Assembly (NCBI RefSeq): GCF_014205685.1
Contig: NZ_JACIIU010000013.1
Span: 1 to 64,000, forward strand
DNA length: 64,000 bases
From: Paenochrobactrum gallinarii
GTDB taxonomy: Bacteria; Pseudomonadota; Alphaproteobacteria; Rhizobiales; Rhizobiaceae
Direction of reading: 5' to 3'
Numbering within the stretch: position 1 is the first letter of the stretch; every line of letters starts with the position of its first letter. The notes beneath the pieces were generated by a model that was not told the origin of the DNA, searched no databases, and saw nothing but the letters and a program-made list of their open reading frames with translations. Both the position numbers and the translations under genes were made by a program. Below are positions 8,702 through 16,434 of this stretch, in pieces.

Positions 8702-9742
8702 TTAAATATTGGCATATTCAACAAAACGCGGATCGAAAGTCTGCGAGAATTTCAGATCACTATCAGCCAGATCAGGATCAAGCTTTTTCAGCATATCATA
8801 CATGCTCTTGAAACCATCCTCAGCTACAAAGCCTTTTTCCGAATACATCGCACGGGATTTTACAAAGCCTGTCTTGTAAAGTTCGCGGTCGCCAAACAAA
8901 TATTCTTCCGGCACAGCATCCGCCACTTCATCAGGCGTTGCATTGTGAATCCAGTTCAAGGCTTTAACAAAAGCATTGACAACGCGCTGCGTGGTCACCG
9001 GATTGGCAGTGATAAAGCTCTGCTGCATATAGACAATGGCTGCCGGATTGGTGCCGTCAAACAAAGCACGGGTGCCTTCTTCTGTGCGCGTATCGAGCAG
9101 AATTTTAATATCGCCGTCAACTTCAAGCTTGGTGATCACCGGATCAAGGTGAACCAATGCTGCAATGTCACCTTTTTTAATCGCCGCAACAGCACTTGCA
9201 CCACCACCAACACCAATAATCGAGGCATCATCCGCAGCCAAACCGTTTTTGATCATTGCATATTGCAAGAACAGCGAGGTGGAAGAACCGGGGGCGGTCA
9301 CACCAACATTACGGCCTTTCAAATCGGCAATCGTTTTGATCTCGTCTGCCAGATCGCTGCGCACACCAATGCAAATGCCCGGAAAACGGCCAAGTTCACA
9401 AATGGCTTTAATATCCTGACCACGATGCTGCATGCGCAATGTATGCTCATAAGCACCGGTAACCACATCAACCGAACCACCAATCAGCGCCTGCAAAGAT
9501 TTTGCGCCACCACCGAAATCGTTGACTGTGACGTTAAGCTCTTGCTCTTCAAAAAAGCCCAAACGTTCAGCAATGGTAAGCGGCAGATAATAGAATAAAG
9601 GCTTACCGCCTACGCCCAGCATCAGATCGGTTTTCTCAGGTTTCGCATCAGGGTTTTGCGCAAAGGCAGGCAACTGAGCTGCGATATTCATCAGCCCGAA
9701 AGCGGCTGCACCAAGCATTAAATCGCGACGTGTTATATTCAT
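8702..9742 (-). CDS. NitT/TauT-family ABC transporter substrate-binding protein
   Basis: Periplasmic binding protein of the SsuA/THI5-like (NMT1) superfamily, 346 residues. The N-terminus MNITRRDLMLGAAAFG is a twin-arginine signal with likely cleavage after residue 28 (PAFA). Family features include PLTIAERLGFFEEQELNV and GGGAKSLQALIGGSVDVVTGAYE. The substrate cannot be read from the sequence; relatives carry sulfonates, taurine, nitrate, pyrimidine or purine-like compounds. It is the last gene of a three-gene leftward operon with ATPase and permease, 24 bp after the permease. Confidence 0.85.
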   Translation of the reverse strand: MNITRRDLMLGAAAFGLMNIAAQLPAFAQNPDAKPEKTDLMLGVGGKPLFYYLPLTIAERLGFFEEQELNVTVNDFGGGAKSLQALIGGSVDVVTGAYEHTLRMQHRGQDIKAICELGRFPGICIGVRSDLADEIKTIADLKGRNVGVTAPGSSTSLFLQYAMIKNGLAADDASIIGVGGGASAVAAIKKGDIAALVHLDPVITKLEVDGDIKILLDTRTEEGTRALFDGTNPAAIVYMQQSFITANPVTTQRVVNAFVKALNWIHNATPDEVADAVPEEYLFGDRELYKTGFVKSRAMYSEKGFVAEDGFKSMYDMLKKLDPDLADSDLKFSQTFDPRFVEYANI

Positions 9743-9766
9743 GATTATATTCCTTGAATTATCGTT

Positions 9767-10558
9767 TTAAGCGCCGTTTGGTCCGACTGTTTTAGGTCGC
9801 CAGATGAGCAAGCGGGCTTCTACAATCGAAACTGCCCAATCGATAAGCAAAACAAAGGCCGTCAGCACAATCATTCCGGCAAAAACGCCGGTGACATCAA
9901 ACACGCCTTCCGCCTGATGAATGAGATAGCCAAGCCCTGCGGAAGAGCCCAGATATTCACCCACAACCGCCCCCACAACGGCAAAACCAACCGCCGTGTG
10001 CAAGCTTGAGAACATCCAGGACAATGCAGATGGCAAATAGACATTGCGCAATAACTGACGCTCATTCATGCCCAGCATACGAGCATTAGCCAACACGGTC
10101 TGATTGACCTCTTTAACGCCCTGATAAACGTTAAAGAACACAATGAAGAAGACCAGCGAAACGCCGAGCGCCACTTTTGACCAAATCCCCAAACCCAGCC
10201 AGAGCATGAAAATTGGTGCCAGCACCACACGCGGCAACGAGTTGGCAGCTTTCACATAAGGGTCAAAAACAGCAGCCAGCATTGGTTTGCGGGCAAACCA
10301 AAAACCGATCATCACGCCGCCTACTGAACCAATGATGAAAGCAAGCATGGCTTCCAACAGCGTGATGCCGAGATGATACCAAATTGTACCTTGCGCAAAC
10401 CATTTATAAATTCGTACGGCCACTTGTGTTGGTGTCGCAAAGAAAAACTTGGCATTGGCCGGATTGCCGAACAAATGCGTTTCGGTAAACAAATACCAGA
10501 CAAGGATAACGAACACAGCCACACTAAGCTGCGCTAAAAATAAGAGAGGCTTGTTCAT
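9767..10558 (-). CDS. NitT/TauT-family ABC transporter permease
   Basis: Inner-membrane permease of the SsuC/TauC type, 263 residues with about six hydrophobic segments. The cytoplasmic coupling loop (EVNQTVLANARMLGMNERQLLRNVYLPSALSW) carries the EAA-like motif that contacts the ATPase. It overlaps the ATPase gene by four bases (ATGA), showing translational coupling, and precedes the binding protein. Substrate unknown. Confidence 0.87.
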   Translation of the reverse strand: MNKPLLFLAQLSVAVFVILVWYLFTETHLFGNPANAKFFFATPTQVAVRIYKWFAQGTIWYHLGITLLEAMLAFIIGSVGGVMIGFWFARKPMLAAVFDPYVKAANSLPRVVLAPIFMLWLGLGIWSKVALGVSLVFFIVFFNVYQGVKEVNQTVLANARMLGMNERQLLRNVYLPSALSWMFSSLHTAVGFAVVGAVVGEYLGSSAGLGYLIHQAEGVFDVTGVFAGMIVLTAFVLLIDWAVSIVEARLLIWRPKTVGPNGA

Positions 10559-11400
10559 TTGCGCACTCCGCTTGTCTGCTGATAGCCTTTAAGCACTTCT
10601 TCTTTCAGCGCACCCCAGATTTCACGATGAATTTCGTGGAACTGGTCATTCAAGCGAATTTCAGAAATCTCACGCGGGCGCTCCAGCGGAATTTGATATT
10701 CAGCCAGAATATGGGCACGCGGGCCGGCAGACATAATCACAACACGATCAGCCAATGCGATCGCTTCTTCCAGATCATGGGTGACAAACATCACGGCTTT
10801 ACGATCCTGCGACCAGAGATCAAGCAGCAGATCACCCATGATAACGCGCGTTTGCGCATCCAAAGGCCCGAAAGGTTCATCCATCAGCAAATATTTAGGA
10901 TTACGGATCAGCACCTGTGCCAAGCCAATACGCTTGCGCTGCCCACCCGACAACATATGCGGATAGCGGTCGCCGAAATTGGCAAGCCCCACACGGGCAA
11001 GCCATTCCTGCGCTTGTTCACGGGCTTCTTTTTTAGGCGTACCGGCAATTTCCAGTCCGATAGCAACATTTTCCAGCACGGTTTTCCATGGCATTAATGC
11101 GTCTTGCTGAAAAAGATAACCGGCTTGACGGTTAAGGCCGCTTAATTGCTTGCCGCTGATTTCCACGGTGCCGCTTGCAGGCGTCAAAAGACCTGCTACG
11201 GCATTCAGTAAAGTAGATTTACCGCAACCGGTTGGCCCGACAATGGCAACAAATTCATTATCGGCAACTTTAAGATTGCTTTCTGCTACCGCATCATAGC
11301 GTCCGCCATTGGCCAGATTGAATGAAATGGCGACATTTTTAAGCTCAATTACTGTTTTTGGGGCATTGTCCGGCTGAACAGCATTGGTCGAGGCATTCAT
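10555..11400 (-). CDS. NitT/TauT-family ABC transporter ATP-binding protein
   Basis: Cytoplasmic ATPase of the SsuB/TauB type, 281 residues. Walker A GPTGCGKST at about 55-63, Q-loop FQQD near 97, signature LSGGQRKR at 150-157, Walker B YLLMDEP at 170-176, and the switch histidine in FVTHDLEEA. It is the first gene of the importer operon. Its 350-bp leader contains competing stem-loops (11459-11513), suggesting RNA-level control. Confidence 0.88.
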   Translation of the reverse strand: MNASTNAVQPDNAPKTVIELKNVAISFNLANGGRYDAVAESNLKVADNEFVAIVGPTGCGKSTLLNAVAGLLTPASGTVEISGKQLSGLNRQAGYLFQQDALMPWKTVLENVAIGLEIAGTPKKEAREQAQEWLARVGLANFGDRYPHMLSGGQRKRIGLAQVLIRNPKYLLMDEPFGPLDAQTRVIMGDLLLDLWSQDRKAVMFVTHDLEEAIALADRVVIMSAGPRAHILAEYQIPLERPREISEIRLNDQFHEIHREIWGALKEEVLKGYQQTSGVRK

Positions 11401-11458
11401 TGTCTTTCCCCTTTACAGTTAAGACAAAGCGCCATGCGAGAATGGTTCATATATTTCA

Positions 11459-11513
11459 GTCCTCCGGAGAAGATGCTCGGACGGCAGAGCCATAAATTTT
11501 AAAAAATCCGTCC
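11459..11513 (-). promoter_or_regulatory. Structured leader with mutually exclusive helices upstream of the NitT/TauT operon
   Basis: On the leftward transcript, GGACGG (from 11508-11513) can pair with CCGTCC (from 11479-11484). The GTCC within that same CCGTCC can alternatively pair with GGAC further downstream (11459-11462), enclosing a GAG/CTC inner helix and an asymmetric bulge. Two competing pairings about 60-110 nt before the ATPase start are the pattern expected of a riboswitch or attenuator. I could not match it to a class from memory; the TPP signature CTGAGA is absent. Xanthine-sensing NMT1 RNA is a class known to precede such transporters and is worth testing. Confidence 0.35.
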
Positions 11514-11690
11514 ACTTTTGCTCGCTAAATTAGGGCTCACTTATAGTGCTCAAATATGATTACGCAATCAAAAAGCACCTCAAAACGCAAGATTTATCCA
11601 CAGAAGTGAGCTGCACGTAATATTATTGCGCTACACTCTTATAACAAAGATATGACACACTACAATCTGGTGTTGAATAATGCGCTAAAA

Positions 11691-11722
11691 TAAAAAAAGG
11701 GCGGTGATAAAACACACCGCCC
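11691..11722 (-). terminator. Rho-independent terminator of the heme oxygenase gene
   Basis: Perfect 8-bp stem GGGCGGTG/CACCGCCC with an 8-base loop. On the minus strand it is followed by a run of seven T. It lies 30 bp after the heme oxygenase stop. Confidence 0.9.
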
Positions 11723-11751
11723 CAACGCAAAATTGAAAAACTTATCGGCGA

Positions 11752-12360
11752 TTAGCCAAACATCTGCTTAACCAGTGCATGAACACGCTTGAAAGCGCTC
11801 TCAGCACCGGCAACCAATTTATCTTCTTCGTCTTCGCTTAAGTTAATATCATCCAGTGCCTGCGTAAATGTACGCCAATGAAGGCCGCGACCTTCAGGAG
11901 CACCGGCCAGATGACGAGCGCCAAACGCTTCCGATAAACCAATCTTTTGAGCTGCTTTCAACAAGAAAGCTGCACCCATATTGGATCCTTCAGCGACATA
12001 AAGCCAACCTAGTGCCGTTGGCAGGTCAATATCATCACTACTGGCAAAAACCGGTGCATCCGTTATTTCTGGTGCAGACACCGCCAAATCAGACAAGTCA
12101 TCACCAATCAGGCTGAAACGACGGCGACCTTGAAGATCAGGCAACACTGCATCTAATTTGGCATTGTCATAAAGCGCGTTAATATCACGATGAAACTGGT
12201 GCTGCACCTTGAGAAAGAGTGCATATCTTTCACGATCCCTGAAAGGTTCTCCTGCCATGATGGCTTTGTCCAGTGTGTCATGAGTGCCCGAAGTTACGGC
12301 CTTCAAGCGCTTGGAACGTGGCAAATTGGTGACTGTTTCAAGAGCAATAGTTTCACTCAT
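11752..12360 (-). CDS. Biliverdin-producing heme oxygenase
   Basis: Cytoplasmic enzyme that opens heme to biliverdin, CO and free iron. 202 residues, typical of the bacterial HemO/BphO/BhuO group. The likely proximal heme ligand is His27 in VTSGTHDTL. The distal helix with its glycine-rich kink is GWLYVAEGSNMGA at 119-131. The gene stands alone, with its own terminator, between the ABC operon and nagA; the FecI/FecR receptor modules about 4 kb away fit a heme-iron role. I did not find a clear Irr or RirA box in the 130 bp upstream. Confidence 0.87.
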   Translation of the reverse strand: MSETIALETVTNLPRSKRLKAVTSGTHDTLDKAIMAGEPFRDRERYALFLKVQHQFHRDINALYDNAKLDAVLPDLQGRRRFSLIGDDLSDLAVSAPEITDAPVFASSDDIDLPTALGWLYVAEGSNMGAAFLLKAAQKIGLSEAFGARHLAGAPEGRGLHWRTFTQALDDINLSEDEEDKLVAGAESAFKRVHALVKQMFG

Positions 12361-12493
12361 AGCAAGGCTTTCTATTGTTAAGAATCAACTGGTTAAGCTG
12401 ATACTACCCTAAACCTGAAAAAACTAGAATTTTTTTATCATATTTAATCTCGCACTGGATACGCGATCATCAACACTAGAAATTCTTTAAGCA

Positions 12494-12530
12494 GTCAGAG
12501 CAACGGCGATGCAATTTGCCCGTCGCTGAC
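12494..12530 (-). terminator. Possible hairpin after nagA
   Basis: An imperfect inverted repeat (GTCAG...CGG / CCG...CTGAC, with small bulges) lies 33 bp downstream of the nagA stop. On the minus strand only a weak T-rich tail follows, so it is a weak terminator or a processing hairpin. Confidence 0.4.
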
Positions 12531-12562
12531 TGACTATCTTAAATTTATACAGCTGCACTTTC

Positions 12563-13720
12563 TCAAACACCTGCAATCCAAGTGCGGCGCAGTTGAAGTT
12601 CATCATCCAGATGCACCAAATCCGCACGCAATCCGGCACGGATAAAACCCCTATCTGCCAAACGTAAAAAACGCGCCGGATAAGATGTCGCCATTGCAAG
12701 CGATGTAGCTAAGCTCAAATCAAGCATTTCAACACCAAAACGAACCGCTGCGGCCATATCGAGATCAGAACCGGCAATGGTGCCATCATCGAGGGTAAGC
12801 TTCGGCAAGCCATCGCCTATACTACGGCTGACCGTGCGACCATGCAGATCAAAGCTATTTTTGTCAGAGCCAACCAAGCTCATCGCATCGGTGACAAAAA
12901 ACAGTTTTCCCTCACCCATATTGGCGTGCTTGGCACGGATCGCCACACGCAGGCTCATCGGATCAATATGATGACCATCTGCAATAATACCGCCCCAAAC
13001 CGCCGGATGATCCAGTGCCGCACCAACTACCCCCGGTGCGCGACTGCCAAGCTGGCTCATCGCATTGAACAAATGGGTGACACCATGAGCGCCCGCTTCA
13101 AACAGCCTTGTCGCAGCTTCTGCTGTTGCATCCGTATGGCCAAGACAAACTATAACACCATTAGCCGATAATTTCTCCACCTGAGCAGCGCTCACCTGCT
13201 CTGCCGCCATTGTAACCAGTAAGGCATCAATATGTTTTGCAGCTTCAACCATTGCGGCCACATCGTCTTCGCTGACAGGGCGCATAAATTTAGGCAAATG
13301 CACGCCCTTACGTGCAGGTGCAATATGCGGGCCTTCCAAATGCAAACCGACAACGCCTGCATTTTCATCCATCACGGCAATAGCCGCCGCAATGGCTTGC
13401 TCAGATTTTTCCTGCACATCGGTGATCAGTGTCGGCAGCATGCTCGTTGTGCCAAACGGGCGGTGAGCCGCAGCCATAATACGCATATTTTCAGCGGTTG
13501 GCGCATCGTTGAGCATGATACCGCCACCGCCATTAACCTGCGCATCAATAAAGCCCGGCGCTAAAATACCACCATCCAGATTGATCTGCGGCAGGTTTGC
13601 GTCAATGTCATTTTCAGCAACAATCGCTTCAATGCGGCCTTCACGAACAATCACAGCCTTATGATTAGTCAAGCGTTCGCCGTCAAAAACCCGTGCGCCT
13701 TTTAAACTATAAGCATTCAT
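12563..13720 (-). CDS. nagA: N-acetylglucosamine-6-phosphate deacetylase
   Basis: Cytosolic amidohydrolase that converts GlcNAc-6-phosphate to glucosamine-6-phosphate and acetate, the entry to NagB. Metal and substrate motifs in order: PGFIDAQVNGGGG, LHLEGPHIAP, LGHTDAT, GVTHLFNAMSQL, IADGHHID and the catalytic Asp in FVTDAM. The ATG at 13720 is preferred: GGAG stands at proper distance, while the upstream ATGs (13750, 13756) lack a ribosome site. It is the first of two NagA genes in the window (the other at 43836). Its neighbourhood of anmK and murQ links it to cell-wall recycling. Confidence 0.9.
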   Translation of the reverse strand: MNAYSLKGARVFDGERLTNHKAVIVREGRIEAIVAENDIDANLPQINLDGGILAPGFIDAQVNGGGGIMLNDAPTAENMRIMAAAHRPFGTTSMLPTLITDVQEKSEQAIAAAIAVMDENAGVVGLHLEGPHIAPARKGVHLPKFMRPVSEDDVAAMVEAAKHIDALLVTMAAEQVSAAQVEKLSANGVIVCLGHTDATAEAATRLFEAGAHGVTHLFNAMSQLGSRAPGVVGAALDHPAVWGGIIADGHHIDPMSLRVAIRAKHANMGEGKLFFVTDAMSLVGSDKNSFDLHGRTVSRSIGDGLPKLTLDDGTIAGSDLDMAAAVRFGVEMLDLSLATSLAMATSYPARFLRLADRGFIRAGLRADLVHLDDELQLRRTWIAGV

Positions 13721-13870
13721 CAGACTGTCTCCGTCAGTGTATTGTGTCATAAGCATTTTAATGGCGGCAACGCCTTAAATCCGCATTGACAGAAGGCGAT
13801 AAAAACCGCCTATGCTTTCACTTAAATTATCGAGCATAACGCTCCGTTTTATTCTCATCGGACAACCGAA

Positions 13871-14302
13871 ATGACCACAGAATTTGAAATTACCGCCACA
13901 CCTTCCGCCGATGACCTCGCTTTTGTCGGCCAACAATTATCAGCTTTTAACGATGCTGATGTTGGTGCTTCTGATCGCACATCACTTGCTGTTTTCGTAC
14001 GTGATGAAAATGGCAAAATACTGGCTGGTATTTCAGGTTATACGGCTTGGGGCTGGCTCTATATTCAGTGGCTTTGGGTCGATAGTTCCTTACGCGGCCA
14101 ACGCGTGGCCGGAAAAATGTTGCAAGCCGCAGAAGATGAAGCGCTGGCACGCGGATGCCATAGTGCGCTGATCGATACTTTTAGCCCTGTCGCTAAAATT
14201 GCTTATGAACGTCAGGGCTATGAAGTTTTTGGTGAGCTGCCCGATTTTCCCATCGGGCGCACCCGCAGCTTTCTTAAAAAACGCCTTGCAAACGCCAGTT
14301 AA
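13871..14302 (+). CDS. GNAT-family N-acetyltransferase
   Basis: Small cytosolic acetyltransferase, 143 residues. The acetyl-CoA binding motif is VDSSLRGQRVAGKMLQAAEDEA (R/Q-x-x-G-x-G/A type). A C-terminal FSPVAKIAYERQGYEVFGEL is typical of GNAT motif B. The gene is divergent from nagA and convergent with anmK (8 bp apart), so it may be independent of either. Substrate unknown; an amino sugar or peptide is possible from context only. Confidence 0.82.
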   Translation: MTTEFEITATPSADDLAFVGQQLSAFNDADVGASDRTSLAVFVRDENGKILAGISGYTAWGWLYIQWLWVDSSLRGQRVAGKMLQAAEDEALARGCHSALIDTFSPVAKIAYERQGYEVFGELPDFPIGRTRSFLKKRLANAS

Positions 14303-14310
14303 TCCGTTGA

Positions 14311-15426
14311 TTAACCAGCTATCCTGCCGCCGGTCATTGGTGCCGGCACGCCGGTTGTGCCCGGATAGCTGATCGGCAGGCCACGCAATGCGCGCACAGC
14401 CAAAAACGCGAAACATTCTGCTTCAACCGCATCGCCGCGCCAGCCAAATGTTTCAGCTTGTACCGCTTCAACACCTGCGCGCTCGCCCAGCATTTTCATC
14501 ATTGCCGGATTATGACGGCCACCGCCGCTCACAGCCAGACGTTTTGGGCGGTGCGGCAACAGATCCAGCGCTTTGCCCACAGCACTTGCAGTGAAAGCGG
14601 TAAGTGTGGCGGCACCGTTTTCAAGCTCCAGCCCGTCAGCCATGCTGGCGCCAAAGTCAAAACGATCCAGCGATTTTGGATATGGAGCGGTCAGATATTT
14701 ATGCTCCAGCAATTTGGCAAGACGTGCCTCATCGACCTTGCCTGCAAGCCCCAGAGCACCATCGCGATCCATTTCAGCACCGGTATGCGCCTTGATAAAA
14801 TCATTCAACGGCGCGTTGGCAGGGCCGGTATCAAAAGCCACAACGGCATCTGCACCATCCCACCAGGTCACATTGGCAACCCCGCCCAGATTAAGCACAG
14901 CTGTTTCACCGCTGGCATCAGCACCTTTCAGCAATGCCGCATGATAAACAGCTGAAAGCGGTGCGCCCTGACCACCGGCACGCATATCAGCGGTACGGAA
15001 ATCATAAACAACTTTAGTGCCCAGCAACTCGCTCATCAAAGCGCCGTCGCCAAGCTGGCGGGTATCACCCAAACGCTCTTTGGTTGGCGCACGATGCAGC
15101 ACTGTCTGGCCATGAAAACCAACAACGCCGATATCAGCCATGGTCAGACCGCTTTCGGTCACCAGCTCACGAACAGCCGCAGATTGTGCTCTGGTCAGCG
15201 CTTCTTCAGCCGTTTTGAAAATTTCCGGTTCTGGTCCGTCAAAACCCCATTTCAGCGCTTGCGCCAAGGTTTCTTCCAACAGATCACGGATTTCCTGCGG
15301 ATAGGGTTTAAGCGCATATGCACCAAACTCAGTGACGCTCTCGCCATCGGTTTTTAAAAGTGCCACATCCACATTGCCATCAAGAACAGTTCCGGTCATC
15401 AGACCAACGGCCCATACAGGTTTCAT
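14311..15426 (-). CDS. anmK: Anhydro-N-acetylmuramic acid kinase
   Basis: Opens the 1,6-anhydro ring of anhydro-MurNAc while phosphorylating it to MurNAc-6-phosphate, the substrate of MurQ. 371 residues with the ASKHA-fold start [32 protein letters not shown], the phosphate-site [11 protein letters not shown] and [13 protein letters not shown]. The C-terminal [12 protein letters not shown] is the adenosine motif. It is the last gene of the leftward operon that begins with murQ, 11 bp after the hydrolase gene. Anhydro-MurNAc arises from lytic transglycosylases, so the operon handles cell-wall turnover products. Confidence 0.93.
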   Translation of the reverse strand: MKPVWAVGLMTGTVLDGNVDVALLKTDGESVTEFGAYALKPYPQEIRDLLEETLAQALKWGFDGPEPEIFKTAEEALTRAQSAAVRELVTESGLTMADIGVVGFHGQTVLHRAPTKERLGDTRQLGDGALMSELLGTKVVYDFRTADMRAGGQGAPLSAVYHAALLKGADASGETAVLNLGGVANVTWWDGADAVVAFDTGPANAPLNDFIKAHTGAEMDRDGALGLAGKVDEARLAKLLEHKYLTAPYPKSLDRFDFGASMADGLELENGAATLTAFTASAVGKALDLLPHRPKRLAVSGGGRHNPAMMKMLGERAGVEAVQAETFGWRGDAVEAECFAFLAVRALRGLPISYPGTTGVPAPMTGGRIAG

Positions 15427-15437
15427 GTCTTAAATTC

Positions 15438-16433
15438 CTAGGCTTGAGAGATAAGATCGCCAACAGCTATGCGCAGCGACACGATTTGACTGTCAAAATG
15501 ACGGGTAGGATGAATGCGATTGGTGAGCAATGTCCATGCCCGACCTTTCTCAAAATCAACCCATAAACCAGTGCCGGTAAAACCGGTATGGCCGATTGTT
15601 TCAGCCGAGCAGACAGAGCCGCCCGCCCAGCCTTGATGTGCGCGTTCAAAACCATGCGTACGGCTGGATGATAAAGGCGTGCGCATCCAGTCAATCACCT
15701 GTTTGCTGGCACCACTGCCATTCAACAGGCCTTCGCCGAAATTAAGAACCGATGCGGCTGTGCCAAAAAGACCCGCATGGCCTGCTCCTTGTAAGGCGCT
15801 ACAATTATCATCATGCACTTCGCCGCAAAGGACACGGTGGCGCCAAGTGCAATCTTCGGTCGCAGCCGTTTGATCGGCATCCGTTTCCCAAGCAAAACCT
15901 TTGCCTGCATCCATTTCACGGATAGTTTTGTGTGCCAGACGCTCAAGCACAAAGCCCAGCAGAATGAAATTGATATCGGAATAAACCGGCGCACCGGCTT
16001 TCCATTCGCGCTGCATAATGAATGTGCGCAGTAAATCCGCGTCGCGACCATAGGTGTAGATTGGCTCTACCGCCGGAAACGGTGTTTGATGCCCCAAACA
16101 TTGGCGGAATGTGACCTTCCGCTCCCATGCATTGGCATTATATTGGCGCAAATCCGGCAGATGGCTGATCAAAGGCGCGTCAAGATCAACAACACCTTGT
16201 TCGGCCAGTTCCAGAATACGCGGCGTGGTGAAAAGCACTTTGGTCAATGATGCCAGATCAAACCACGTATCTTCACGCATTATTCGTTCTGACGGCACAA
16301 TTTGCGCACGACCGATGGCTTGAATTTTGCGTGCGCCATCCGTTTCAACCAAACCTAACACAGCACCTGGGATCCGGCCTGACGCAACCGCTTCTTCAAC
16401 AAGGCTAAAAGCTTGGGCGAAATTTTTGCTCAT
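15438..16433 (-). CDS. Serine hydrolase of the beta-lactamase / DD-peptidase fold
   Basis: About 331 residues from the ATG at 16433, which lies one base after the ATPase stop; the longer frame to 16499 overlaps that gene heavily. The active-site SxxK is Ser62-Leu-Thr-Lys65 in FDLASLTKVL. A YSDINF takes the Y-x-N place, and the GHTGFTG stretch near the end replaces the KTG box. No signal peptide is seen, so it probably works in the cytosol. Placed between a peptide ABC importer and AnmK, it may cleave imported muropeptides (amide or ester). This is inference; esterases share the same fold. Confidence 0.8.
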   Translation of the reverse strand: MSKNFAQAFSLVEEAVASGRIPGAVLGLVETDGARKIQAIGRAQIVPSERIMREDTWFDLASLTKVLFTTPRILELAEQGVVDLDAPLISHLPDLRQYNANAWERKVTFRQCLGHQTPFPAVEPIYTYGRDADLLRTFIMQREWKAGAPVYSDINFILLGFVLERLAHKTIREMDAGKGFAWETDADQTAATEDCTWRHRVLCGEVHDDNCSALQGAGHAGLFGTAASVLNFGEGLLNGSGASKQVIDWMRTPLSSSRTHGFERAHQGWAGGSVCSAETIGHTGFTGTGLWVDFEKGRAWTLLTNRIHPTRHFDSQIVSLRIAVGDLISQA

Positions 16434-16434
16434 C

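Larger units (their letters stand above)
11401..11751. other. Intergenic region between heme oxygenase and the ABC operon
   Basis: 351 bp with no convincing gene. Its right end holds the heme oxygenase terminator (11691-11722). Its left half is the leader of the NitT/TauT operon, with the candidate regulatory RNA at 11459-11513. A promoter for the operon probably lies between 11520 and 11640, but I cannot fix its boxes. Confidence 0.6.

Noticed and set aside
11401-11560. TPP riboswitch before the NMT1-type importer
   Set aside because: The conserved TPP elements, such as CTGAGA, are absent from the leader; only a generic switch-like structure remains.
12361-12490. Irr/RirA box before heme oxygenase
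   Set aside because: A few TTCTAG- and TGA-like fragments occur, but none has the required spacing or symmetry.
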